64,000 bases of DNA from Anadara kagoshimensis. Its lineage: Eukaryota > Mollusca > Bivalvia > Arcoida > Arcidae. The notes under the pieces are model-generated. The model was given only the letters and a program-made list of their open reading frames with translations. It did no database searches and was not told the origin of the DNA. The position numbers were made by a program, and so were the translations under genes. This document shows positions 45,269-57,190 of the stretch, piece after piece. The first letter of the stretch is position 1, and every line of letters begins with the position of its first letter. The DNA lies in assembly GCA_021292105.1 (NCBI GenBank), contig CM037874.1, positions 26,834,583-26,898,582 of the forward strand. Direction: 5' to 3'.

Positions 45269-46043
45269 ATACTTATTAACAACTACATCGTGTTGCATGG
45301 CCTTAATAAAACTGTTTGAGGGCCTTGATAAGCCTAGGCTTGCAATATCCTTGTGTCAGCTATTAATTAGTAAGCAGCTTGCTTCGTTGTATAAAAATTT
45401 CGTAGTTAGAATAAGCTCTTCTATTGAATTTTAATTGTTAAACAAATACACTTTAATCAGGGGAAGTCTTTACATAGCTGCTTAGAAAAGACGAAAGTTG
45501 ACAAAAGAAAAATTAAAGTCATCACATTGGTCACAAAGCTTCAAATGAAGCCTTTCGTTGACGTCACAATTAAAGTTCAGCAGATCTTAAATTAAATCAC
45601 AAAGAATAAAAACGCTACTAACGGAACCGTGACTTTTTATTATAAAACTGAATATTAAAATAACAGATTACAAGTGGCAAATTAATGTAAAAGCTGACTT
45701 CAACTTTTGTAAAATTAAAAAAATCATATCCTTCACTGTTTGAAACTAAATGTATATTTACATCAATGAAATAAGAATGCGTATCATTATGGTATTTTTT
45801 TCCATATTGACGGATACTTCGCAAGTCTTTTAGTTTCAATTATCTTCATCTCAACTGTGCCAAAATATATATGTTTGACAATATGTAAAAATATTTCATA
45901 AAATTTAAAGTAACGCTTGAAAGCAGACATGAGACTTGGCACATTTTCTTTCACAATGTTCTGGTAACAGAGTGATAACCTTTTCAATACGTTAAAGGAT
46001 TCCAATGACAAAAACAGTAAAATGTACAGCATCATCGTCACTT

Positions 46044-47816
46044 TTAACTTTTGTCGTTCTTCTTATACGAAATTAGGAAAGCTTGACCATTCCCACATCC
46101 GACCAAGAGATTATCTTGTGTATCAAAAACAATTGTTTGGGGGACATTTTCGGTCATCAAATACTGAATAAATTGTCCACTCTGGCTAATTAAATGTACT
46201 TTACTATCAGCATCTGCTATGACAACATTGCCATCTCTATCACAGCCTATATCATTTGGATAGAAAGACCCGCTGTCGTTGTTTCCGCTGTACGTTGTTT
46301 CAACTTCACCACATGAGTTGACAAACTTGATATCAAGGGCCCCTATATCCATAACGCATATCTTTTTGTTGGACAATTCAATCGCTTTGAAGGGTTCCAT
46401 GAATATTGGCTTGTGGTCATGACTGAATTCAATGTTTTGCTTCACTCTTCCGTCGTCTGAGAGTCTAACAACAGAGTGCCTATCGTCGTCGATGGATCCT
46501 TTGGACCCCTCAGTGTTAAGAGCGAGCAGCAAGTCTCCATTGCTTTGGGAAACTGAAATACCGTAAGGTAAAAATGGTTTTGTGTCTAGGAAATCTTTTA
46601 ACTTACCATCATCTGTTAATTGGTAAACCTTTTGTACCTCTGGTTTTGTGGCCAGGATACGTCCATCCTTTAAAACAGCCATGTCTGCTATTAACGGTTT
46701 CAGTTGATATAAACTTTTTGCAATTCTCTTTGTGTTGTCGTACTTATACACTACATATATAGGTTCCTTCAACTGGGTCATTTTTATACTAAATAATATA
46801 TGACTGCCCCGAGGACAGATGGCGACAACTTGTCCGCCGTGATATGTCGCTATTTTCTTTATTTCAACTTCAAAAACGGGAGTATTTCCACATTCTTCAA
46901 AATCTGAACTGTATAGGGAATCATTTTCATGCCTTCCGAACAGAGTCTCTATGCGTTGTGTATCCAACTCCTCTTCATAGAAAAAGCTGTCTGTCTGCAA
47001 AGTCGGACATTGTTTATTCACAAACAACTCTATTCTCTGCAACAGCTCGCTGAGATGTTTTTCTGCACAAACGACATCAGTGAATGTCTGCTTGCCTGTT
47101 ACGTCAGAATGAGTACTGTTGCCGCTCTTTATCTCAGATGCAAACTTCTCAGCTGTTGCTAGGTACTGGTCTATTGTTTTCCTATTCAGTGTCCATGTTT
47201 TTTCAAATTCAGATAAGATAGATGCAGTTACTTTTCCGACGTTCTTCTTTAGCATCGTTTCCCTCTGCCTTACTTTTGTGGCTAGATTTTCCGTTTGCTC
47301 TTCGTATTCATCCTTCTGTTTGTGCAAATCCGTTACGAGTGAATCTATCTCGGATTTATATTCGTTATTTAAAGTCAGAAGGATGTCATTTATTTTCTTC
47401 TTTTTCTTTTCAAACGCGACACTGGCCTTTTCGCAGTCGTGACGGTTGTGTAAACTAGTGATACAGTCATGGCATATTGCTTCTTCACATTCCTTACAAT
47501 ACAATTTTAGCTCTTCTTTGGGGTGCTTTTTGCAAAATTCTGACACCAATTGTGTCCTCTGTCCATCGCTGTCGAGTCCTTTCTGATTTTGGCCTTTCTG
47601 ATCTACTAAAGGATGAACATTATGGTCTCTGGTTGTCTGAATTCTTGCATGGGCTGTTTTGCAATTTGAGCACAGGCTTACCTGACACTGTTCACATGTA
47701 AAACCCACTTTACCTGATGAATCACATAACCCGCATCGGTGTTTGGCAGTCTCTGGTTTCTCGCTAGCTGCTGGTGGAATTATATTTGCCTGTTTACAAA
47801 ATCGTCTCTCCGCCAT
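46044..47816 (-). CDS. B-box / coiled-coil / beta-propeller protein, TRIM-like without RING (590 aa)
   Basis: An intronless coding region. Domains: B-box 1 at about residues 28-68 (CGLC, CEQC, LCSNC, H65/H68), B-box 2 at about 95-128 (CKKHP, YCKECEEAICHDC, H123, HDC), a coiled coil at about 136-280 (KKKKKINDILLTL, then Glu/Lys/Gln-rich), and a C-terminal region from about 320 with repeated blade-like motifs (GCDRDGNVVIADADSKVHLI, ISVSQSNGDLLLAL) that resembles an NHL/YVTN-type propeller. There is no RING finger at the N terminus, so ubiquitin ligase activity is not predicted. Related proteins are often annotated TRIM45/56/71-like in bivalves and are greatly expanded there. A likely acceptor (TTGTTATAG, minus strand, about 47840) suggests a separate 5'UTR exon. 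A non-LTR retrotransposon lies about 440 bp upstream, pointing away. Confidence 0.92.
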   Translation of the reverse strand: MAERRFCKQANIIPPAASEKPETAKHRCGLCDSSGKVGFTCEQCQVSLCSNCKTAHARIQTTRDHNVHPLVDQKGQNQKGLDSDGQRTQLVSEFCKKHPKEELKLYCKECEEAICHDCITSLHNRHDCEKASVAFEKKKKKINDILLTLNNEYKSEIDSLVTDLHKQKDEYEEQTENLATKVRQRETMLKKNVGKVTASILSEFEKTWTLNRKTIDQYLATAEKFASEIKSGNSTHSDVTGKQTFTDVVCAEKHLSELLQRIELFVNKQCPTLQTDSFFYEEELDTQRIETLFGRHENDSLYSSDFEECGNTPVFEVEIKKIATYHGGQVVAICPRGSHILFSIKMTQLKEPIYVVYKYDNTKRIAKSLYQLKPLIADMAVLKDGRILATKPEVQKVYQLTDDGKLKDFLDTKPFLPYGISVSQSNGDLLLALNTEGSKGSIDDDRHSVVRLSDDGRVKQNIEFSHDHKPIFMEPFKAIELSNKKICVMDIGALDIKFVNSCGEVETTYSGNNDSGSFYPNDIGCDRDGNVVIADADSKVHLISQSGQFIQYLMTENVPQTIVFDTQDNLLVGCGNGQAFLISYKKNDKS

Positions 47817-47819
47817 ACC

Positions 47820-48250
47820 GCTGGTTGAAGAAAAGTAACTATAACAAAGACAAATATACTTGCTAAGTAATACAGTGTAGTTAAAATCAAAAGACGAACG
47901 TGTCTTTAATTCTCGTAATTATTACCTTGAACTTTGAACCGGTAACTTTCATCTATATATCAAAATGATCATTTTATTGTCATATACCTTTTTTTAATTT
48001 TATGATTCAATACAGTCCAAAAATTGTATGTGGCAATATTAATACCTACCTAATAGACCCTTTCACATTAGTCTATAAATTATCTCCCTTTATACAATTT
48101 AATTAACCTACAATTAAAAACGAGGCTAACACTGTGACAGACAAAAATCACACTAAAGTGCACTAGAGAACGACACAATTATTTCAAGCTCGGGTGTGTT
48201 TATTTATAATGGAGTGTAAATTACTGATACATACCTTATTAAAACTAATC
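47820..48250. other. Upstream region of the B-box gene
   Basis: AT-rich, with the putative 5'UTR acceptor near 47840 on the minus strand. No other feature is recognised before the retrotransposon. Confidence 0.4.
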
Positions 48251-51200
48251 CTTACCTGGTACCGGTGTCATTAAGGAATGTTTAAAACCAAGGATAAGCA
48301 AAGTTAAGATATTTCTCGCATATTTCTCTCCCTTTGGATACTTTGAAAGTAAACCTAATAGGTTTGGGTACAAACTAGTTGATATGTGTAAAAACAGTAA
48401 CATGTTTATTGTTAATGGTAGAGTGGGAAGGGATAGCGGTATAGGTAAAGTTACGTCTAAGAATGTAAGTTTAATTGACTATGTGATCTGTACACCTGTA
48501 TTGTTTGGTGTTATACAAGATTTTTGTGTACTAGAGTTTGACAATCTATTATCTGATATACACTGCCCTGTTGAATTTTTAATCAAGTCCCACACTGATA
48601 ATCATTTAAGTTTAACCGGTGAAATCTCCCAAACTGCTACACCTATTAAATGGTGTGCAGAAAAGGCTAACTCTTTTATTGAGGGTATATCAGATGTAGA
48701 CATTGTAAATATAATTAATGATTTTGTAGATTTTGATGTAAATAGAAATAAGAAAGATTTTGTTAATGACGAGGTTAGAAAAATTTGTCACATTTTTTCA
48801 AAATCTGCTGAAAAGTCTTTTGGTTTTCAAAAATGTAGGAAAAATAAGAAGGATTCAAAGCCCTGGTTTGGTAAAGAATGTAGGGAAAAGAGAAAATTAT
48901 TTCATAAAACAAAATCTACTTTTTCAAAAACAAAGACAGATATTGCAAAAAGAAACCTAAAGCTAGCTAGTAAAACATATAAAAAGGTTTTATGTAAACA
49001 CTATAAACTCTATCAGAGTAAACTAGAATTAAAATTACAAAATATCCGTACTACAAATCCAAAAGATTATTGGAAGGTTCTTAATAGAAATGTTTCAAGA
49101 AAAAAAGAAGATAACTTTGATTTGGACAGATTTTATGAATACTTTAAGGGTCTGAATACTTTTGACGAAAATGATAGTAGAAAAGAAGAAATAGATTATA
49201 ATTGTTTTGATAATAATGTTAATGCTGAAATAAATGGTCCCATCACTGAAACTGAAATAATTAACGCAGTTAAAAACCTAAAAAACAGTAAATCACCAGG
49301 GGTAGATAACGTCTTAAATGAATATCTGAAATCAACTTTAAATAAAATGTTACCAGTTTATATATTATTGTTTAACTTTATTTTTAACACGGGTCTTATA
49401 CCAGATGACTGGATTCTTGGTTCTATTAAACCTGTGTATAAAAATAAAGGTGACACCAAAGATCCAGACAATTATAGAGCTATAACTTTACTGAGCTGTT
49501 TCGGAAAACTTTTTACAGCTATCATTAATAATCGTTTAAAAAAATTTGCAGAAGTTGAAGAAATTCTGACGAAATCTCAAGCTGGATTTAGACAAAACTA
49601 CTCTACAATAGATAATATTTTTATATTGCATAGCATTGTTGAATGTTTATTTTCATCAAATAGAAAACTATATTGCGTTTTCATTGATTTTAGAAAAGCT
49701 TTTGATAAAGTTTGGAGAAACGGACTGTGGTATAAACTCAGAAAATATAACATAAATGGCAAATGTTTTAATGTCATAAAAAACATGTATGATAGTATTA
49801 AATCATGTGTTGTCAAAGGGATTTTGAAATCCAATTATTTTTTAAGTGAGATTGGTGTTAGACAAGGAGAAAACTTGTCACCTTTTCTTTTTTCTATTTA
49901 TGTTAATGATTTAGAAGAGTTTTTAAATCAAAACAATATAGATGGTCTAAACTGCTTAACGGAAATGGGTGTCAAAATGCTACATGAGTACGTGAAAATC
50001 CTTCTTCTTCTGTATGCGGACGATACTGTGATATTCTCGGATAACGAAACTGATATGCAAACAACATTGAATGCTTTTTACAATTATTGTGATATGTGGA
50101 AACTCGAAGTCAATATATCTAAAACAAAAGTTCTTATGTTTAGTAAAAGAAAAAATAATCATTTACCAGTGTTAAAGTTTGGTGGGGACATTTTGGATTG
50201 TGTAGACAGCTATTGTTACTTGGGTATATTTTTTAATAGAAATGGGAAATTTTTCACAGCTAGGAAAAACCTTTATGACCAAGCATGTAAAGCTCTATTC
50301 GGTGTGTATAGAAAGTTAGAAAATACTCAATTGTCAATCGAATGTCAACTGGATCTATTTGATAAATTGGTTTTACCAATATTAGTTTATGCTTGTGAAA
50401 TTTGGGGTTTTGAAAAATTAGAAGTGGTAGAAAAAATACATATACAATACTGTAAAAAAATCCTTAAACTTAAAACAAGTACACCAACGTATATGGTATA
50501 CGGTGAACTCGGGAGGTATCCATTACATGTACAAATATATAAAAGGATGGTTTCTTTTTGGTATAATATAGTATTTTCAGAAAATAAGTTCACAAATTTT
50601 TGTTATAGATTATTACTTTGTCGACATAATGAGGGGAAGAACATATCTTGGGTTGGAAAAATAAAAGCATTGTTGAATTCGGTTGGTTTTAGTAATATAT
50701 GGGAGTCTCAAGGGATTTTTGTCAATAAAAAATGGTTAATTAATTCTTTTGAACAAAAACTGAAAGACCAGTTCTGCCAAAGCTGGTATTCTCAAATTGA
50801 ACAGTCAAACAAAGCTATAATATACAGAATCTATAAGGATAAATTTGGTTTTGAAAATTATCTTAATTTTTTACCTGTTAATTTTAGATTAATCTTTGTA
50901 AGGTTCAGAACTACAAATCATTGTTTACCGATAGAAAAGGGAAGATGGGAAAAAATTGATAGAAATGAAAGAAAATGTAAACTTTGTGACAAATCTTGCA
51001 TTGGTGACGAATATCATTTTGTGTTGGAATGTGACAATTTTAACGGTCTTAGAAAAAATATATTAAAGAAAAATACTATACCAGACCAAATACTTTAAAA
51101 TTAGCATCTTTATTTAAAGTGGAAACAGGGAAGATATCATTAACTTATGCAAATTTATTAAGGAGGGTCTAAAATTCTACAGCTAATACAAGATGTAATA

Positions 51201-51545
51201 TTTTGGTTTATTTATATATATATAACTGTTTTGGATAATAAGAACTGCAGTTTGTACTTGTTGGTGGGGGCATTTCCCAATCACTCGTCGTATTGCTCTG
51301 CTTATTATCCAACCAAATACCATTATTTTATGTTAATTCTCTGGTAAAGTATTCTAACACACTTTATGTATATAGTTTATATGATAGTGTTGTGCTATAT
51401 TCTATTACTTTATGGTATAATGTTATGTAATATGTTATTCTATGCATTGTATCAATCGCCATATTATGTATAATTATGTATATAAACCTCAGGTACCACC
51501 TCCGGTGGTTTTGAGTGTAATAAAGAACTAGAACTAGAACTAGGA
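48250..51545 (+). mobile_element. 5'-truncated non-LTR retrotransposon (LINE)
   Basis: It contains the end of an endonuclease domain, a full reverse transcriptase, a C-terminal Cys/His motif, a 3'UTR of about 450 bp and a 3' end made of repeated GAACTAG units (51523-51545). The left border is not sharp; the reading frame is open back to at least 48303, without most of the endonuclease. No target duplication could be identified with confidence. Confidence 0.85.
48384..51098 (+). CDS. Reverse transcriptase ORF of the LINE (904 codons from the first ATG)
   Basis: This ORF reverse-transcribes element RNA at a nicked target. It begins inside the endonuclease: SLIDYVICTP (residues 29-38) is its usual last motif. 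Reverse transcriptase motifs follow in order: SPGVDNVLNEY, NYRAITLLSC, QAGFRQNYSTIDN, the catalytic FIDFRKAFDKVW (Asp at 435), GVRQGENLSPFLFSIYVNDL, and YADD at 544-547. The end has CKLCDKSC...H...C, a zinc-knuckle-like motif. The ORF is uninterrupted, so the insertion is recent. The first ATG is internal, and the true protein would have started upstream in the missing part. It is probably jockey/CR1-type; clade assignment is tentative. Confidence 0.9.
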   Translation: MCKNSNMFIVNGRVGRDSGIGKVTSKNVSLIDYVICTPVLFGVIQDFCVLEFDNLLSDIHCPVEFLIKSHTDNHLSLTGEISQTATPIKWCAEKANSFIEGISDVDIVNIINDFVDFDVNRNKKDFVNDEVRKICHIFSKSAEKSFGFQKCRKNKKDSKPWFGKECREKRKLFHKTKSTFSKTKTDIAKRNLKLASKTYKKVLCKHYKLYQSKLELKLQNIRTTNPKDYWKVLNRNVSRKKEDNFDLDRFYEYFKGLNTFDENDSRKEEIDYNCFDNNVNAEINGPITETEIINAVKNLKNSKSPGVDNVLNEYLKSTLNKMLPVYILLFNFIFNTGLIPDDWILGSIKPVYKNKGDTKDPDNYRAITLLSCFGKLFTAIINNRLKKFAEVEEILTKSQAGFRQNYSTIDNIFILHSIVECLFSSNRKLYCVFIDFRKAFDKVWRNGLWYKLRKYNINGKCFNVIKNMYDSIKSCVVKGILKSNYFLSEIGVRQGENLSPFLFSIYVNDLEEFLNQNNIDGLNCLTEMGVKMLHEYVKILLLLYADDTVIFSDNETDMQTTLNAFYNYCDMWKLEVNISKTKVLMFSKRKNNHLPVLKFGGDILDCVDSYCYLGIFFNRNGKFFTARKNLYDQACKALFGVYRKLENTQLSIECQLDLFDKLVLPILVYACEIWGFEKLEVVEKIHIQYCKKILKLKTSTPTYMVYGELGRYPLHVQIYKRMVSFWYNIVFSENKFTNFCYRLLLCRHNEGKNISWVGKIKALLNSVGFSNIWESQGIFVNKKWLINSFEQKLKDQFCQSWYSQIEQSNKAIIYRIYKDKFGFENYLNFLPVNFRLIFVRFRTTNHCLPIEKGRWEKIDRNERKCKLCDKSCIGDEYHFVLECDNFNGLRKNILKKNTIPDQIL

Positions 51546-54060
51546 TACTTTCAATATATGATTCCTAATCAGGTAATTATGGGTTTGCTCGTGAATTATA
51601 TTAGTGTATATTCCAGTGATAACAGGTGAATATTCTTGATAAAAACAATAGAATTTTATGTTACTCTCTGAGAATAAATGAAATTAACTACTTTAAATTA
51701 GATGATGAAACCCTTATTTATAAAATACACGGATCTCAATATGACATATAAGGATAAACAAATATCTAAATAAATAAATAAATAAACAAAAATGCCAACA
51801 GATTTTAATTTTATATAGAAAATTGACATTTCTTCTTGGAAAAAAGGTTATTTATTTGGATTTCATCATCAAAGTTATGGAAAATGATATTTGGGGTATC
51901 TTCAGGTTCTTTACCAATTTTATCTTCCGAGTATGAGACTGGTAAAAATAAACAAAATTAAGTATGAGAAATGCAGTTTGGTAAAAAAAAAAGTCTTCTA
52001 GTTTTGCTCTCATACCAAAAAAATAAGTACTAAGATAACAACTAAGATACTTAGTTTTCTCTTTAAGATAAATAGCCTATCTAAGTTCCCTGGACCAATA
52101 GTAGTGTAACAGAAAAGGGAAAAATGCAGCGTCCAAACCGAGACTCGAACCCGGAACCTTCCCACTACCCACTGAGGTACCCGGTCACCTATCGAGTCCG
52201 CCCCGCCACATTTATCCCTCCCTTCCTTTTTCGATTCAAATCTCTTGAATCGAAACCACTAGGTTCCATCCTGAGACCAACTTGTACCCTCAAAGCTACA
52301 CAGCCATCTATCGAGTCTGGTCTGCCTCAGTAGTATCACATAACGCCATGTAACCCTAGTAGTGTCAGGATGCCTGTTTTTTCGAATTAAATATACAAAC
52401 AAAAGGACATTTGGACCCACGAACAAGTACAAAAGAATATACTTGTGTAATTTAGCACTTCATTTTTTTATCCGATAACTACACGCAAATAATGAAGTTA
52501 TGAAGCAATAGCTCACGTTTGCTTGTAAGAGTTATTTCCCTTTTCCTGACAAAGTTGCAATTGTTTGACATTATCATTAATGTACACTATTGCTTTCAGT
52601 TTATTGTCAATGATTTATAATAAAATTGTTGAATGTTGTAACATTTTTCCATATCTCTGAATAGCAATTTCCAACAGCATATAAAGTGAAAAGGTGCTGG
52701 AAAGTTAAATTTTGCTATTTTAATGATAAACACCAATTATATCCTCTGATAGCCATATAATTTGATGTACATGTACTTAACTGTTATTGCATTTTGTTGA
52801 AATGACTATGCCCTGAATCTGATAGTGTTTCTTTGCGAAGGGGATAGTGTCCCTCGCAATTGCCCGGAAGCAACATTTTTTTCACAACAAAACTATGAGA
52901 GCAACATATCTTTCCAAGACAAAACTATGAGAGTATAGTCATCTAAAAAGAAAGTGAAAGCAATACATATGTACATCGATGATAAATGCACCGAAAAAAG
53001 ACCTTCTTGTAGTGTTATATATCAAAACTTCATGACAAATAAAAAAACGTGAATTTGATCAAATTTAACTTTTGTCAAATCATACATGTATATGAATGTA
53101 ATATTTAAAGAATTACCTTAATTGTTACTCTAAAAACATTGAACACTGTAGTTATAGTGACCTCCTTCCTCGTTACTTCCTTGTTAATTTGCGAGGGTTA
53201 TTTCCCTTTATGCATTATAACCCCCTTTATGCATTATAACCAATATGATGTCGTACATTATCTAACATTATAACAGATGGTTCATGATTAGCATTGTGGT
53301 AAATGCATTCATCACAATGAACGATAGTTTTGCTTAAGTGTTTACTTAAAATTTGAGAGTCGTCGTTGGTGAATATCCTGTAACAATATATTATATAGCA
53401 AGCATAAAATATAAAGGAAACATCCGAGTATTCAGAAAATTCTATTTCACCCTAGAAGTGGCGGAGGGCTCATTGCTCGGTCAATTACTTTTTTGATAGT
53501 TTAATTCTGTAAAGCAAATTGAAGTTTGATTTTTGCACAAAATAAATGGTGGCCGAACATATGAATAAAGTAAACCCATGTCTAAATGTGTAAACGCAAT
53601 TCATTTATAGTAATTGTCAATGGAATCAGTTTAAAATAAACGGAAAATACAATATATTTGTAATAAGTTTATATGAGACAGTGTGTTTTATTTACGAGTA
53701 CCTCAGAAAATGATATTCAAGTATTTCAAAATAAGGAATACTTTATAACAAACTCCCACAGCCGCCATATATATGCTTTAGTGAAGCCTATCATCAGTAT
53801 AGGACTCCATAGCCACTTTTAGATACATGTATGTCTATATGTCTCAATCATACTGTAATATTTTTCATAAGACTCTCTGTATTTCCATTAGAAATAGTAT
53901 TCGGATAACAAACAGTGGTATTAAGTATCCTCGTTGAGATCCTCCGTCAATGGTGTTTTATACCAAGATCCATCAATATCATTGTTGAACTGAAATTTGT
54001 ATCTAATACTGGTATCTGGAAATTTATTGGTACCATTCGTGCCCTCAAATTAGCTGGCAA
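51546..54060. other. Intergenic stretch after the LINE
   Basis: No gene is recognised. A SINE-like tRNA head lies at 52120-52215. Two copies of CCCTTTATGCATTATAACC are adjacent near 53200-53240. Confidence 0.5.
52120..52215 (-). repeat. tRNA-headed SINE fragment
   Basis: On the minus strand: GGTGACCGGGTACCTCAGTG, then GGTAGTGGGAAGGTTCCGGG and TTCGAGTCTCGG. The second part is a B box at roughly tRNA spacing from the CTCAGTGGGTAG A box. Confidence 0.55.
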
Positions 54061-54122
54061 TATTTAGTCGAGAAATCCGTCGGTATTATTATTTTTCTGA
54101 GACACATTCGTAACTTTTTTGT

Positions 54123-54715
54123 CAGGAAAGCTCTCAGAAAGTTTATTTTCCTGGAGTTCGTTGGGAACGCATTTGTCAGGAAAGCTGTCGGTTAGTTTAT
54201 TTTCTATGAGTTCACTGAGAACGCGTTTGTCCGGAAAGCTGTCAGTAAGTTAATTTTCCTGGAGTTCATTGAGAACGCATTTGTCCGGAAAGCAGTCGGT
54301 AAGTTAATTTTCCTGGAGTTCATTGAGAACGCTTTTGTGCGGAAAGCTGTCGGTAGGTTTGTTTTTCTGGAGTGCATTGGGAACGCATTTGTCCGGAAAG
54401 CTGTCGGTTAGTTTATTTTCCTGGAGTTCACTGAGAACGCGTTTGTCCGGAAAGCTGTCGGTTAGTTTATTTTCCTGGAGTTAACAATAAAAATGCGTTT
54501 GTCCGGAAAGCTGTCGGTTAGTTTATTTTCCTGGAGTTAACAATAAAAATGCGTTTGTCCGGAAAGCTGTCGGTTAGTTTATCTTCCTGGAGTTCATTGG
54601 GAACGCGTTTGTTCGGAAAGCAGTCGGTTAGTTTATTTTCCTGGAGTTCATTGGGAACGCGTTTGTCCGGAAAGCTGTCGGTTAGTTTATTTTCCCCGAG
54701 ATCCTATTGTGCAGT
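54123..54715. repeat. 54-bp minisatellite, about 11 units
   Basis: The unit contains CCGGAAAGCTGTCGGTTAGT, TTATTTTCCTGGAGTTCATT and GGGAACGCGTTTGT. Unit starts are spaced 54 bp. Diverged half-units extend on both sides (about 53960-55060: CGTCGGTATTATTATTTTTC, CCACCAGTTAGTCAG, CCGTCGGTAAG). Two adjacent units (about 54480-54560) share the variant GTTAACAATAAAAATGCG, marking a local duplication. All frames contain stops, so it is not coding. Confidence 0.9.
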
Positions 54716-55184
54716 TGTCCCGTAAACTGTCTGTATGATAATGGCTCTATAATCCGTTAGTAAATTTGTCTGGAAAGCCACCAGTTAGTCAGATTAAGAC
54801 AGTTTGTTTTTTGTTTTGCTTTGTTCTCTAAAAAGACGGTAGCTTTATTGCGTCTGGACCCTTTTGTAAAGTTGTCCTGAAAAAATTGTCAGTATGATTT
54901 CTGTTCTGGGATAGGTAACGTTGTTTTTCGAAAAATAATTGGTAAGCTAAATATCTGGAGACACGCCGGTAGCATTGTTGTCCAGAAATTCGTCGTTAAG
55001 CTTAAATTGACCTGAAATTTGTTTGTGACGCTGTTGTCTGGAAAACCGTCGGTAAGTATTTTGTCTTATAATATATTTGCTTTCTTCGGGCAAATTAAAG
55101 AAACCTTTTTGGGATATTTTTCAAATCCAAATAAAATAATCTTGAACACCATTCCGCCCACCTAAAACATATATAGGTGAACAT

Positions 55185-55445
55185 ATCGGTGGCTCAGTTG
55201 GAAAATGTCACCACGAGAGCTGAGGTCGTGGGTTCGAACCCTAGCCTGGTTATTTATAAGGATTTAAATTTTAGTTATTGCTTCCTCACAAGACGCTCAG
55301 TTTTAAGAGAGATGAGTATCGTGCGGTTCACCTGGTGGTAGTAAAATGTGACTGGGGGTGGTATGCTCGTCTGTGGCGTATGAGCCCGTTGAGCTAACAC
55401 CTTTAAGTCGCTCTGAGTACGCTTGTATAAAGCAAACCATAAATG
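55185..55445 (+). mobile_element. tRNA-headed SINE, second type
   Basis: GGTGGCTCAGTTGGAAAATG (A-box region) and GTCGTGGGTTCGAACCCTAG (B-box region) at tRNA spacing, then a body with GTGCGGTTCACCTGGTGGTA and an end near GCTTGTATAAAGCAAACC. Confidence 0.65.
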
Positions 55446-55599
55446 TCATGCTTCAACGATCCTGTTCTAAGATTAATAATCAAGGTTTAATGTACTTTAT
55501 CTATTCGCACATAGCTTGAACTTGTTTGTGCGAAGTTAAACGATATTACAGCGATACCAACAACATGGTATGCAGATAGGTTCAACTCAAAAACAAAAA

Positions 55600-55770
55600 T
55601 ACTAATCCATTTCCGAATAACAATTCAAAGGCAAAGTAGAAACTTTGAAACAAACAAGTTAGGGTAGACGTGTAAACTTCCACCAAGGAAGTGAGGCCGG
55701 GTGCTCCGGAAGGTACACACCTCCTGTTTAGCTAGCTACACCCGCCACGTACATGTATGTAATCACTTGG
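55600..55770 (-). repeat. R1 element end, well preserved
   Basis: ACTAATCCATTTCCGAATAA, ACTTCCACCAAGGAAGTGAG, GGTGCTCCGGAAGGTACACA and CTGTTTAGCTAGCTACACCC. Confidence 0.85.
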
Positions 55771-56927
55771 CAGTATCTAAAGACAGGGATATAAAGCTGA
55801 ATTCATGTTTTGTTTTCATTTCAATGTACATCTATAGAGGGACAACAAAATTTTAAAAATGGTTTGCATTAAAACAAAGTGTATAATGACCAGGTCATGG
55901 TAAATTCAGCATGGTGAGTAAGAGTGCTAGTACGTTCATACTGTTTATTTCTACATAACAATGTTCCATTATGAGAGAGCTCGGTATAAATACCTTTTAC
56001 AACGGTAGAAAAATTAAAGAGAGGATTTCTATTCTTCATGTATATGGTAATTTAGGGATTAAGTGATGGTATCCTATTTGTGTATTCAAAACAGTGTTAT
56101 TCTAATGGAATCAGAACGCTAGAAATGAAAGCTTCAATCACTCTTCAGGAAACCGCTATGACGCAAAAATCCCGATGTGCAATCATACATTTTATATGTA
56201 TGTAATCCCAGACTTAAGGAATAGGACATTGTAAACGCAAAAACAATACGTTTTATTAAAGATTTAAATATACCAGCAATCTATTTTATAGCATCCAGAA
56301 ATTGTATTATATGACATCAATTTTATCAACGATATTTCATGTATTGAGTATTGAATCCGTTAATACCTTGGCTTACAAATAGTTGTATTAGAAATGCATC
56401 GATTTTCTTTTCCTTTCTACAGATCAGTCATATTTATGGAATTTATTGTTAAATAAATATGGTACCATAACAGAACGGGAACCACACTAAAATAGAGTTG
56501 CTTACACAGAAATTATTATAGAAACCACATCTCGGTTGTGAAAATAATGAAATTAATATCAGTCTCCTTTGCACCACCTTTGCAATTGGATTTGAGTTCT
56601 GCTACATTACTTGTGAGATTTGCCATTATATCCAGAGCAAGTCAACTGGCACAAAAATTAGTTTTGGACCAACATTAAAGTTGTGATCTCTGTCATGGAC
56701 CCTTTCATATAACATTACAACGGGTTTCATATAACAGTTGTGGTTTCTGTCATTTTAACGAGAGTAAGGTCCTCTTGCAAACAATTATAAATTGGGCTAC
56801 ATCACGATTACGAGTTCTGTAATGATGACTTGTGCAAGTTCCTTTGTACAAATTACAACTGGAAACACATTTATTATATCCAGAGAAGGTCCCTTTGTAC
56901 TAAAATCATGACAACAGGGGCTAGCTC

Positions 56928-57190
56928 AGTTTGAAGATTGCTTGCTTTTTAAATGGAACGTCGTGAGTTCAAACCTCGACAGGGTCTGACCCAATACTTT
57001 AAATTGGGTAGTGACTGTTCTTTTGCCATGCACTCGGCATTACGTAATGAAAGTCACGGTTCTTTCGTACGCGTCGTACGATAAAGATCCCTGCTGTATA
57101 ATGTCATCATTACACAGGCAAAATTCCTATACCTAAAGCAGTTGACGTCTCGATATAAGTGAAATATATTCTCGATTTGGACGTTTAACA
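56928..57190 (+). mobile_element. SINE, same family as 40045-40384
   Basis: GGGGCTAGCTCAGTTTGAAG, GAGTTCAAACCTCGACAGGG, GGTAGTGACTGTTCTTTTGC, GAAAGTCACGGTTCTTTCGT and GACGTCTCGATATAAGTGAA are in the same order. It is more diverged than the 40045 copy. Confidence 0.8.

Larger units (their letters stand above)
42801..46043. other. Intergenic stretch between the peptide cluster and the B-box gene
   Basis: No gene is recognised. Near 42935-43080 three similar segments of about 50-70 bp (CCGAACTTTCTAAACGAAAA) form a short degenerate tandem repeat. R1 copies lie at 43130-43420 and 44890-45270. The 3'UTR of the minus-strand B-box gene probably lies in 45650-46043. Confidence 0.5.

Noticed and set aside
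46574-47701. Several plus-strand open frames
   Set aside because: They are antisense to the 590-residue B-box gene, which has clear domains.
54123-54715. Possible repetitive coding gene
   Set aside because: Stop codons occur in each frame of the unit, so the array cannot encode a repeat protein.
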